Source: Actinomycetes bacterium
GTDB taxonomy: Bacteria; Actinomycetota; Acidimicrobiia; Acidimicrobiales; Acidimicrobiaceae
Length of the DNA: 59,063 bases
Assembly (NCBI GenBank): GCA_021785255.1
Contig: JAJYGA010000019.1
Coordinates: forward strand, 1 to 59,063
Direction of reading: 5' to 3'
Shown here: positions 47,744-55,552 of the stretch, one piece after another
How the letters are laid out: each line of letters starts with the position of its first letter
Numbering within the stretch: position 1 is the stretch's first letter
The notes under the pieces: model-generated
The model's input: only the letters and a program-made list of their open reading frames with translations
What the model was told of the DNA's origin: nothing
The model's database searches: none
Program-made: the position numbers and the translations under genes

Positions 47744-49261
47744 ATGAGTGAAACTAGTCCGGATTCTTTCTATATAACAACTCCTATCTACTACGTGAAT
47801 GGAACACCTCACGTAGGGACTGCTTACACGATGGTAGTTGCAGATACATTAGCTCGATGGAACAGATTGTGGGGTAGAGACACCTTTTTCTTGACGGGAA
47901 CTGACGAACATGGCCTCAAGGTGTCTCAAGTTGCTCAGGACAATAACATGACTCCGAAACAGTGGGTCGATCTGATGTCAACAAGGTTTATAGACGCCTG
48001 GAAAGATCTTGGGATAAGCTACGATCGTTTTATCCGTACGACAGAACCTGAACACTATAGGACTGTCCAGAGTTTTCTTTCCAAGATATATGAGAACGGA
48101 TTTATCTACAAGGATCTTTACACGGGTCTTTACTGTGTAGCTTGCGAAGCTTACTATAACGAATCTGAGCTTGTCCAAGGTGTCAACTGCCCAGTACACT
48201 TGAGACCAGTTACTGAGATGGTTGAAGAAAACTACTTCTTCAGGCTGTCGGCTTTTCAGGACCCTCTCAAGAAGTGGTACGAAGACTTTCCAGAAGCCGT
48301 TACTCCTTCAACCCGAAGAAATGAGGCCTTGGGTTTTATCCTCCAAGGACTTGAGGACATCTCCATAACTCGAACCTCTATTGACTGGGGAGTACCGGTA
48401 CCATGGGACAATGAGCACGTGTTTTACGTGTGGTATGATGCTCTTATCAACTATCTCACGGCGATTGGATATGACTCCGACCAAGGAGTTTTTGATAAGT
48501 ACTGGCCACACGTACATCACCTCTTAGGAAAAGATATCTTGAGATTCCACTGTGTCTGGTGGCCAGCAATGTGTATGGCCGCGGGAATAGATCCTCCAAA
48601 CAAGTTGATTGTTCATGGATGGTTATTGGTAGGAGGCGAAAAGATCTCGAAAAGCAGTGGCATAACCGTCGATCCTTTGGAGATTGCAAATGAGTATGGG
48701 ATAGATGCAATGAGATACTACTTGCTGAAGGAGACTCATCTCGGCTCTGACGGTGACTTTTCAATTGAAGGAATGGTGTCCACCTACAACTCCGATATAG
48801 CCAATAACTTGGGTAATCTCTTGCAGAGATGTTTGGCTTTGGTCGTCTCTAAACTTGATGGAGTTACCCCTGCTTGTCCACTACAGCCCCCGGAGGTATT
48901 CAAGTTTGATCAGAGAGTAGATCAAACCATACGTTTTTGGGAGAGTTTTCAGCCTACAGGTGCGCTCGAGACGTTGATGGAACTCCTGAGAGGTGCGAAC
49001 ATATATCTAGAACAAAAAGAGCCATGGAAGTCTTCTGAAAATGAGTACGTCGGTAACGTTATTGGAGCAGTTTTAGAGCTGCTCAGAGTGGTGTCGCTGC
49101 TCTTGCTACCAGCAATGCCTGAATCAAGTAAAAAAGTCCTCAGTCGTTTGGGCGTTGATACTACTGTAAACTTGCGGGAAGAGTTAACCTTTGGAAGGTA
49201 TAAAGGTGGAGCAGTCATTGAACGATCTGCCCCCCTGTTCCCCCGTTTGGAAGTTGAATAA
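47744..49261 (+). CDS. metG: methionyl-tRNA synthetase
   Basis: Class I synthetase charging both initiator and elongator tRNA-Met. 505 residues: ITTPIYYVNGTPHVGTAYTM with the HIGH-equivalent H23-V-G-T, WYVW-type DNEHVFYVWYDALINYL, and the KMSKS-equivalent K300-I-S-K-S. No C-terminal tRNA-binding (EMAP) domain, as is usual for the short form. ATG start after a 126-base gap that contains gtcgta-aga-tacgac, a 6-base hairpin. It starts the metG-tatD-rsmA-ispE group. Confidence 0.96.
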   Translation: MSETSPDSFYITTPIYYVNGTPHVGTAYTMVVADTLARWNRLWGRDTFFLTGTDEHGLKVSQVAQDNNMTPKQWVDLMSTRFIDAWKDLGISYDRFIRTTEPEHYRTVQSFLSKIYENGFIYKDLYTGLYCVACEAYYNESELVQGVNCPVHLRPVTEMVEENYFFRLSAFQDPLKKWYEDFPEAVTPSTRRNEALGFILQGLEDISITRTSIDWGVPVPWDNEHVFYVWYDALINYLTAIGYDSDQGVFDKYWPHVHHLLGKDILRFHCVWWPAMCMAAGIDPPNKLIVHGWLLVGGEKISKSSGITVDPLEIANEYGIDAMRYYLLKETHLGSDGDFSIEGMVSTYNSDIANNLGNLLQRCLALVVSKLDGVTPACPLQPPEVFKFDQRVDQTIRFWESFQPTGALETLMELLRGANIYLEQKEPWKSSENEYVGNVIGAVLELLRVVSLLLLPAMPESSKKVLSRLGVDTTVNLREELTFGRYKGGAVIERSAPLFPRLEVE

Positions 49262-49319
49262 ATCAGAAGTGTCATGAATGAAGATAGCCTTCTTGAAAGT
49301 GAATAAGTTAGGAGACTAT

Positions 49320-50102
49320 GTGGGTTGGTTTGATAGTCACTGTCATCCAGAGATTGAGAACCTTGAAGAGGAACTTTTATTGGCAAAGGAAAAAAACGTT
49401 CTTGGTCTAGTTGCCGTTGGTACAACTGCACAAAAGTCAAAAGATACACTTGACTACGTGCGAGCGATCCGTAGGCAAGACGCAGATATCCACGCGTTTG
49501 CTTCGATCGGAATTCACCCTCACGATGCCTTCGCAAGTGGTCAAAAAGGGGTAGCGTCACTTGAAGCGTTGTTGAAGGCCGACTCAGAAGGATTGATCGT
49601 AGGTGTTGGTGAATGTGGGTTAGACTACTACTACGAGCACTCACCCAGAGACGATCAAATTGAGGTATTCAAGGCTCAAATTGATCTTGCTCGAAGGTTT
49701 GACAAGACGTTAGTCATCCATACTCGCGATGCTTGGGAAGATACCTTTGAAGTTCTTGACTCCGTTGTTCTTCCGGAGCGCGTTATTTTTCACTGTTTTG
49801 TCGGAACGGAAAACGAGGCCAAGGCGGCAAATGACTACGGCATATATATGTCATTCTCTGGAATTGTAACCTTTAAAAACTCCGATTCTTTGAGGCATGC
49901 GGCCGCCGCGGCCAAGACTGAGCTAATTCTTGTCGAGACCGATTCGCCTTATCTGTCTCCGGTTCCCCTACGAGGAAAGCAAAACAACTTTGCAAACGTG
50001 GCTATTACTGGCGAGTATTTGTCAAATTACTTGGATGTTCCGGTGGAGAGATTTCAGGAAATTACCTGGGAGAATACAAAAAGAGCTTTTGCTCTTTCGT
50101 GA
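49320..50102 (+). CDS. tatD: TatD-family metal-dependent hydrolase / 3'-5' DNase
   Basis: TIM-barrel metallohydrolase with the opening WFDSHCHPE (metal HxH), GECGLDYYYEH, VIHTRDAWEDT, HCFVG and ETDSPYLSP. About 260 residues. GTG 49320 is preceded by taggaga at a good distance and gives the usual TatD N-terminus; ATG 49278 is in frame and would add 14 residues with no counterpart in the family. Members have 3'-5' exonuclease or D-aminoacyl-tRNA/D-Tyr-tRNA deacylase activity; the exact role here is not known. Confidence 0.88.
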   Translation: MGWFDSHCHPEIENLEEELLLAKEKNVLGLVAVGTTAQKSKDTLDYVRAIRRQDADIHAFASIGIHPHDAFASGQKGVASLEALLKADSEGLIVGVGECGLDYYYEHSPRDDQIEVFKAQIDLARRFDKTLVIHTRDAWEDTFEVLDSVVLPERVIFHCFVGTENEAKAANDYGIYMSFSGIVTFKNSDSLRHAAAAAKTELILVETDSPYLSPVPLRGKQNNFANVAITGEYLSNYLDVPVERFQEITWENTKRAFALS

Positions 50103-50220
50103 CGATACGCTCTAACTTGAAACTCTGTTAACTAATTTTGATAGAGTTGAAAGGATTCACTGGTTTGACAGAGCGGCTACGGTTTATTTTGGAAGCGAGA
50201 ATTTCTTAGGTGCCGGTTGA

Positions 50221-51066
50221 ATGGTAGAGGGTGTGGGTGCATCTGAGATACGATCTTTGCTAACTGATGGTCTTCTTGTTCCCTCTAAGGCGCTCGGCCA
50301 AAACTTTTTAGTCGATCCAAACGTGGCCAACAAGATAGCTCGAATAGCACGCCAAAGTGGCTGTAATCAAGTTATAGAGATAGGTCCTGGCGTCGGGTCC
50401 CTTACGGTCTTTTTGTCCAGGTACTTTGATTCAGTTGTAGCTATTGATCTTGATCGTTATGTATTTGCTCCTTTGACGCACACCCTTTCAAGCCGGAGAA
50501 TTGAAAATGTTGCGCTTGTGAATGCCGATGCTTTGAACGATGATCTAATGCCATATCTTCAAGTGGACAAAGAGTATGTTTTAGCTGCCAACTTGCCCTA
50601 CAATGTAGCGTCTCACCTCATCGTTAGGGTGCTTGAGACAATGAAAACGGTTCGCCATCTCGTTGTTATGGTGCAACTCGAAGTCGCTCAACGACTCTGC
50701 GCGTCGATCTCAACAAAGGAGTACTCCTCCCTAAGCGTTAAGGTGAACTACTTCGCGCAGTCCAAGATAGTGATGAGGGTTCCTCCGACGGTTTTCATCC
50801 CTAAACCTAACGTTAACTCCGCAGTAGTGGAGGTAGTTCGTCGCCCTGAAAGAAACCTCACGCCTTCGGAGTACAGATGGACCTTCATCTTGGTCAAAGA
50901 GGCGTTTTCACATCGAAGACAGATGTTGCGGAGATCGTTGCAAAGATACGGTGGAGGGACGTTGCTAGAGGCAGCTGGAGTGGATCCTACCCTAAGGGCT
51001 GAAAATCTGGAGGTAGAGGTGTGGATTCGTCTTGGCAGATTGGCCGCGCTGAGGGGCGATGCATGA
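50221..51066 (+). CDS. rsmA: 16S rRNA dimethyladenosine transferase
   Basis: Dimethylates A1518 and A1519 near the 3' end of 16S rRNA. 281 residues: LGQNFLVDPNVANKIA, SAM motif IEIGPGVGSLT, and the NLPYNVAS motif IV. KsgA-type C-terminal helical domain present. ATG start, after a spacer holding aactct/agagtt arms (50121-50148). Its stop overlaps the ispE start (ATGA at 51063). Confidence 0.96.
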   Translation: MVEGVGASEIRSLLTDGLLVPSKALGQNFLVDPNVANKIARIARQSGCNQVIEIGPGVGSLTVFLSRYFDSVVAIDLDRYVFAPLTHTLSSRRIENVALVNADALNDDLMPYLQVDKEYVLAANLPYNVASHLIVRVLETMKTVRHLVVMVQLEVAQRLCASISTKEYSSLSVKVNYFAQSKIVMRVPPTVFIPKPNVNSAVVEVVRRPERNLTPSEYRWTFILVKEAFSHRRQMLRRSLQRYGGGTLLEAAGVDPTLRAENLEVEVWIRLGRLAALRGDA

Positions 51067-51887
51067 GAAAAGATATGGAGAGCGGCGTTGAACTCGCGCC
51101 TGCAAAACTAACCAAGACGCTCTCGGTCGTAGGCCTAAGGGACGATGGTCTGCATTTTATTGAGTCAGAGATGGTGACCGTCTCTCTTTATGATGAGGTA
51201 AAACTCACGGCGGACAGAGGAAGTTGTGTAATTTCAGATCCAGATGGCTACATATCTTATCTTGAGCACCGTTTTGGTGAGATACCGAGGGATGGACGAA
51301 ACTTGGCCGTGAGGGCTGCAGAGGTTCTCGGCACAAAAGCTGGGCTAGCCATCCTAAAGAGAATCCCATTTGGTGCTGGTCTTGGTGGAGGATCTTCCGA
51401 CGCTGCGGCTGTGTTTCGTCTTCTTGGGAAAGAGTCAGAACTTGCCTTGGCTGCACGCATAGGGTCGGATGTCCCATTTAGTGTTATTGGCGGTAGAGCA
51501 AAAGTAACGGGTGTAGGAGACATAGTAGAACCCCTTCGTTTTGTTGACGAGGAGTTCCTACTGTTTCTGTCACCCATACTATGCCCTACAGGTGATGTCT
51601 ATCGAAGATTCGATGATATTGGTGGAGATGCTTCTACAAATGATCTTCTTGGAGCAGCTTTAAGCGTCTCTGCAGATCTATTGGAGGTATTTACGAACTT
51701 GCGTAAATTGTTAGGCGTGAACATAAAGCTGGCCGGGAGTGGTTCTACGTTCTTCTTAGATCAAGGAGACAAAGATGTCTTTGAGTTTGCGTGTTTCAAG
51801 TTAGGCTTGCAAGAAGCAAACTCTGCAAAAATAGATATATATGGATCAAAGCTAACCGCGTTGAGGGTTAGATCGGTTGTATGTTAG
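51063..51887 (+). CDS. ispE: 4-diphosphocytidyl-2-C-methyl-D-erythritol kinase
   Basis: GHMP kinase of the MEP isoprenoid pathway. From ATG 51063 it is 274 residues. It has the ATP-binding loop PFGAGLGGGSSDAAA, SDVPFSVIGGRA and the C-terminal LAGSGSTFF glycine motif. The N-terminal segment reads ELAPAKLTKTLSVVG, where most homologues have APAK.N.L. The frame opens earlier (51021), but the 4-base overlap with rsmA makes 51063 the likely start. An intrinsic terminator follows the stop. Confidence 0.92.
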   Translation: MRKDMESGVELAPAKLTKTLSVVGLRDDGLHFIESEMVTVSLYDEVKLTADRGSCVISDPDGYISYLEHRFGEIPRDGRNLAVRAAEVLGTKAGLAILKRIPFGAGLGGGSSDAAAVFRLLGKESELALAARIGSDVPFSVIGGRAKVTGVGDIVEPLRFVDEEFLLFLSPILCPTGDVYRRFDDIGGDASTNDLLGAALSVSADLLEVFTNLRKLLGVNIKLAGSGSTFFLDQGDKDVFEFACFKLGLQEANSAKIDIYGSKLTALRVRSVVC

Positions 51888-51892
51888 AGAGG

Positions 51893-51926
51893 CCGAGGTG
51901 CCGAAACACCTCGGTATTTTTTATTT
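51893..51926 (+). terminator. intrinsic terminator after ispE
   Basis: Perfect 8-bp stem ccgaggtg (51893-51900) / cacctcgg (51907-51914) around a 6-base loop, followed by tattttttattt. It lies 6 bases after the ispE stop and ends the metG-tatD-rsmA-ispE transcript. The T-rich tract also holds the stop codon of the minus-strand bS22 gene. Confidence 0.93.
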
Positions 51927-52019
51927 GCCTGCTCGACGTTGCCAACGAGTTTTCTTAAGCATTTTCTTGTGCTTTTTCTTCCTCATTCGCTTGCGTCGCT
52001 TTTTAATTAATGAACCCAT
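51921..52019 (-). CDS. bS22-type 30S ribosomal peptide (AURKAIP1/COX24 domain)
   Basis: A 32-residue, extremely basic peptide, MGSLIKKRRKRMRKKKHKKM followed by LKKTRWQRRAGK, read on the minus strand. This is the actinobacterial AURKAIP1/COX24-domain peptide, seen in mycobacterial ribosomes as bS22. The GSxIKKRRKRM start and KKTRxQRR end are the family signature. The start is ATG at 52017-52019. The stop codon lies in the U-tract of the ispE terminator, so the two genes converge tightly. Confidence 0.9.
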   Translation of the reverse strand: MGSLIKKRRKRMRKKKHKKMLKKTRWQRRAGK

Positions 52020-52066
52020 GACTTGGACAACCTAGCCGGTTTGCAAACAAATCAGTGCATGTAGAC

Positions 52067-52099
52067 GATAACTTATGAAGTAAGTTACGTTATCTTTTT
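52067..52099 (+). terminator. possible weak terminator or operator hairpin
   Basis: Competing stems aactta/taagtt (52070-52075 / 52081-52086) and gataac/gttatc (52067-52072 / 52089-52094), followed by TTTTT (52095-52099). It sits upstream of the bS22 start on the other strand and ahead of the tRNA, so it may be a back-up terminator or part of the bS22 promoter region. Confidence 0.3.
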
Positions 52100-52188
52100 G
52101 AATTCTGTAGAAAATCAGTAAAATGCAAGCATGTTTTATAGCTAGTGTCGAAGGTAAGTGTGTAGCGAGTTAGTATTGAAGAGTTGTT

Positions 52189-52261
52189 TGGCGGATAGTT
52201 CAACCGGCAGAACGCCTGACTTTGGATCAGGAGGTTGGAGGTTCGAGCCCTCCTCCGCCAG
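52189..52261 (+). tRNA. tRNA-Gln (anticodon TTG)
   Basis: Canonical cloverleaf over 73 bases. Acceptor tggcgga (52189-52195) pairs with tccgcca (52254-52260) with G as discriminator; anticodon stem cctga/tcagg surrounds the loop ctttgga with anticodon TTG; T arm ggagg-ttcgagc-cctcc. CCA is not encoded. It is the only clear tRNA in the window. Confidence 0.95.
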
Positions 52262-52500
52262 CTGCGTGTCTTAGGGTAGATGGGCTAGTCCTTTACTTGT
52301 TATTGTTGGTCGCCAAGCGGTAGATCTACCACTTTGCGATAAGTTTGGAGTCAGATCTGTCTCGAGAGACTCAAGGTAGTGCGGCTGCTTGCGTGGCGTG
52401 ATTTCGTCCAATCGGTATAGGACTGTAGATCCGTGTGCCCATGGAACTTCTGGTAGCCACTGTCTGTGGAAAGGATTGCTCTGGATGAGGTCGTCCTACC
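52262..52500 (+). other. spacer with degenerate tRNA-like fragments
   Basis: Between tRNA-Gln and the 3' end of fdsA. At 52309-52323 the bases ggtcgccaagcggta match a typical tRNA-Gln D-arm, and at 52393-52460 a 68-base span has gtggc/gccac ends and a gga-ctgtaga-tcc stem-loop resembling a tRNA-Tyr (GTA) anticodon arm. Neither folds into a full cloverleaf, so these are at most decayed tRNA genes. No ORF is supported. Confidence 0.3.
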
Positions 52501-55500
52501 TCAGACGAGGATGCTCTCCGAAGCGGCTGCCACGACTAGGGGTGCCAGCGAGCTATCTTTGGCAACCACGCGTTGCTGCAGTTCATCACGCATTGCCGGC
52601 GACCAAAATTTGCGGATATGCGTCGCCACTTTCAAAGCACCCTCTTTTTCTCCCAAGTAGCTGAAGACGTCGGCAAGCTGGTTCGCCATTCTTACTACTG
52701 ACTCGGCGGTTGCACTGTTTTCATGGACAGCAATTTCACCATTGATGGCCGGTTGTTTTGTAATTTTGGCATCCGCGTTTCGGAGCGTAACTTCTACCGC
52801 TGTAACCTTGTACTCTGGACAGTTTGTCGCCCAGTCCGAGAATTCAGTGGTGACCATGTTGGCCGCATCGCCGGGAAAGTGAAAGGTCGTATAGACAACT
52901 CCTTGTGGCACATGATCGGTAACGTGCGCGTGTAGATTTGTCTCTCCTACTCTGCTGGCGACCGTGACAAGGCTTCCTTCAAAGATGCCCCGCTCCTCAG
53001 CATCAAAGGGGTGTATGTCAAGGACATCCTCTTTGCGCCAGCGCAGATTTTCGGTTCGCCGAGTTTGAGCTCCTACGTTGTACTGACTGAGAACTCTACC
53101 GGTAGTGAGAATCAATGGGAAACGTCGGTTGGTGCGCTCGGGCGTTGGGACAAATGGAGTCTCGCTGAAGTGTCCTTTGCCTCGTACAAAGGTACCTATG
53201 TGCATGACCGGAGTTCCAAGTGGAGCTTTCTCGTTACACGGCCACTGAACACTGCCAACCTTATCCAATAGATCAAAGGAAACACCGGAGAACGTCGGCG
53301 TTGTTCTAGCGATTTCATCTAGGATCTGGGAGCTATTGTCGTAGTGCATCGTGTATCCCATCGCTGTCGCTAGTTCGCAGACAATCTGCCATTCGTGCTT
53401 GCCGTTGCGTGGGCGCATAGCGGGACGAACGCGGTTTATGCGTCTCTCCGCATTTATAAATGTACCGTCCTTTTCTAGGAACGAAGTTCCCGGGAAAAAG
53501 ACGTGAGCGAACTTGGCTGTTTCGTTGATAAAGAGATCCTGCACGATGAGAAGTTCAAGCGATGCCAGTGCTGCTTTTACATGCTTAGTATTCGGATCAG
53601 ATTGTGCAATATCTTCACCGTGTACGAACAGTCCTTTGAAATGACCGTCGATAGCAGCATCGAACATGTTGGGAATCCGCAACCCTGGCTCACTATCGAG
53701 TACTCGACCCCACTCTTTCTCGAAGATTGATCTAACGGTATTGTCTGAAACATGCCTATAACCTGGGAACTCGTGTGGGAAGGAACCCATATCGGAAGAT
53801 CCTTGGACATTGTTCTGCCCACGAAGTGGGTTAATTCCTACGCCTTCACGACCGAGATTACCCGTTGCCATGGCAAGATTGGCCAGGGCCATGACCATAG
53901 TGGATCCCTGGCTGTGTTCAGTGACGCCCAGTCCGTAGTAGATGGTCGAATTTGGTGCGGTAGCGTATAAGCGCGCAGCAGAGCGGACCTCCTCTGGCGG
54001 AACTCCAATAGTTGAGGCAAGTGCTTCGGGACTGTTCTCGGGACGCGCTACGAACTGGGCCCATGTCGTAAAGCTATCAGATTCGCAGCGTTCTTTGATA
54101 AACGCCTCGTCTACAAGTCCTTCTGTGACCACCACGTGAGCAATTGCATTCATTAATGCCACATTCGTACCCGGTCGTAGCTGTAGATGATGAGCTGCGG
54201 TGACGTGCGGCGTGCGAACCAGCTCGATCCTACGCGGATCTGCGACGATCAGCTTTGCACCTCCACGTATGCGACGCTTCAACCTTGAGGCAAATACTGG
54301 ATGTGCGTCAGTTGGATTGGCACCAATAAGCAGGATGACGTCGGCTTGATCAATCGAACGAAAATCCTGGGTACCTGCCGAAGTCCCGAATGCTTGACTA
54401 AGACCGTAACCAGTCGGGGAGTGACATACTCGGGCACAAGTGTCCGTGTTGTTATTACCAAATGCAGTTCGCACCATTTTTTGTACAGTGAATACCTCCT
54501 CGTCGGTGCAGCGTGATGAGGTAATGGCACCTATTGAAGCGATACCGTGACGCTTTTGGATCTCCTTGAGTGAGTTAGCAGCGTAAGCAATTGCCTCATC
54601 CCAGGAAACCTCGCGCCAGGGATCGGTAATTGCCTCTCGAATCATAGGGTTTAAGACTCGATCTTTATGGGTAGCGTAACCCCAGGCAAAGCGACCCTTG
54701 ACACATGAATGCCCCTCGTTGGCGCCACCGTCCTTGTAAGGTACCATCCGCACTACCTCGTCGCCACGTAACTCGGCTTTGAAGGAACACCCGACACCAC
54801 AGTACGCACAAGTTGTTATCACGGTACGTTGAGGAACTCCTAACGATACAACCGATTTCTCCTCAAGAGTTGCCGTAGGGCAAACCTGGACACAAGCGCC
54901 GCAAGATACGCATTCAGAGTCAAAGAAGTTCTTCCCCCCAGTGGAGACCTTTGATGCGAAACCTCGACCGGTGATAGTCAGCGCAAAGGTGCCTTGAATC
55001 TCCTCGCAAGCTCGCACGCACCGGGAACATACAATACACTTGGATGGCTCGAAGCGAAAGTACGGATTTGATTCGTCAATGGGTTGGTCGAAGTGATTGT
55101 CGCCTTGGTAGCCGTACCTCACTTCGCGTAGACCAACGGCTCCGGCCATGTCCTGAAGTTCACAATCTCCATTGGCTGCACATGTCAGGCAATCGAGCGG
55201 ATGATCGGAGATATAAAGTTCCATGACTCCTCTACGGAGCTTTTCAAGACGTGGTGTTTGTGTGGAAATTCGCATTCCCTCTGTTACGGGAGTAGTGCAA
55301 GAGGCTGGAGTTCCAGTTACTCCTTGAATTTCAACGAGGCAGAGTCTGCAGGATCCGAAGGCGTTTAGTCGATCTGTTGCACAAAGTTTAGGCACATCTA
55401 TGCCGCACATCGCCGCGGCTCGCATCACAGATGTACCGGCAGCAACACTTATATCGATGCCGTCGATCTCTACGTTTACCATAACATCCGAGTTGCTTGC

Positions 55501-55536
55501 ACTCGTCCCTAGGTCATGCTCTTTCAATAATGTCAT
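52501..55536 (-). CDS. fdsA: NAD-dependent formate dehydrogenase alpha subunit with fused FdsD-like C-terminus
   Basis: Molybdenum (bis-MGD) catalytic subunit that oxidises formate to CO2 and passes electrons along Fe-S centres to FdsB. 1011 residues. N-terminal [2Fe-2S] (C52, C63, C66, C80), His-Cys [4Fe-4S] (H112, C116, C119, C125), two ferredoxin clusters (C167-C177, C209-C219), then the Fe4S4 of the Mo domain (C243, C246, C250, C278) and the Mo ligand C371 followed by H372 (ARVCHSPTGYGLS). Residues ~941-1011 (VVRMANQLADVF, HIRKFWSPAMRDEL) match the separate delta subunit FdsD of other bacteria. ATG after ggaggt. Confidence 0.93.
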   Translation of the reverse strand: MTLLKEHDLGTSASNSDVMVNVEIDGIDISVAAGTSVMRAAAMCGIDVPKLCATDRLNAFGSCRLCLVEIQGVTGTPASCTTPVTEGMRISTQTPRLEKLRRGVMELYISDHPLDCLTCAANGDCELQDMAGAVGLREVRYGYQGDNHFDQPIDESNPYFRFEPSKCIVCSRCVRACEEIQGTFALTITGRGFASKVSTGGKNFFDSECVSCGACVQVCPTATLEEKSVVSLGVPQRTVITTCAYCGVGCSFKAELRGDEVVRMVPYKDGGANEGHSCVKGRFAWGYATHKDRVLNPMIREAITDPWREVSWDEAIAYAANSLKEIQKRHGIASIGAITSSRCTDEEVFTVQKMVRTAFGNNNTDTCARVCHSPTGYGLSQAFGTSAGTQDFRSIDQADVILLIGANPTDAHPVFASRLKRRIRGGAKLIVADPRRIELVRTPHVTAAHHLQLRPGTNVALMNAIAHVVVTEGLVDEAFIKERCESDSFTTWAQFVARPENSPEALASTIGVPPEEVRSAARLYATAPNSTIYYGLGVTEHSQGSTMVMALANLAMATGNLGREGVGINPLRGQNNVQGSSDMGSFPHEFPGYRHVSDNTVRSIFEKEWGRVLDSEPGLRIPNMFDAAIDGHFKGLFVHGEDIAQSDPNTKHVKAALASLELLIVQDLFINETAKFAHVFFPGTSFLEKDGTFINAERRINRVRPAMRPRNGKHEWQIVCELATAMGYTMHYDNSSQILDEIARTTPTFSGVSFDLLDKVGSVQWPCNEKAPLGTPVMHIGTFVRGKGHFSETPFVPTPERTNRRFPLILTTGRVLSQYNVGAQTRRTENLRWRKEDVLDIHPFDAEERGIFEGSLVTVASRVGETNLHAHVTDHVPQGVVYTTFHFPGDAANMVTTEFSDWATNCPEYKVTAVEVTLRNADAKITKQPAINGEIAVHENSATAESVVRMANQLADVFSYLGEKEGALKVATHIRKFWSPAMRDELQQRVVAKDSSLAPLVVAAASESILV

Positions 55537-55552
55537 AACCTTTTACCTCCGG

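Noticed and set aside
52393-52460. A functional tRNA-Tyr
   Set aside because: D and anticodon stems compete for the same bases and there is no proper T arm; at most a relic.
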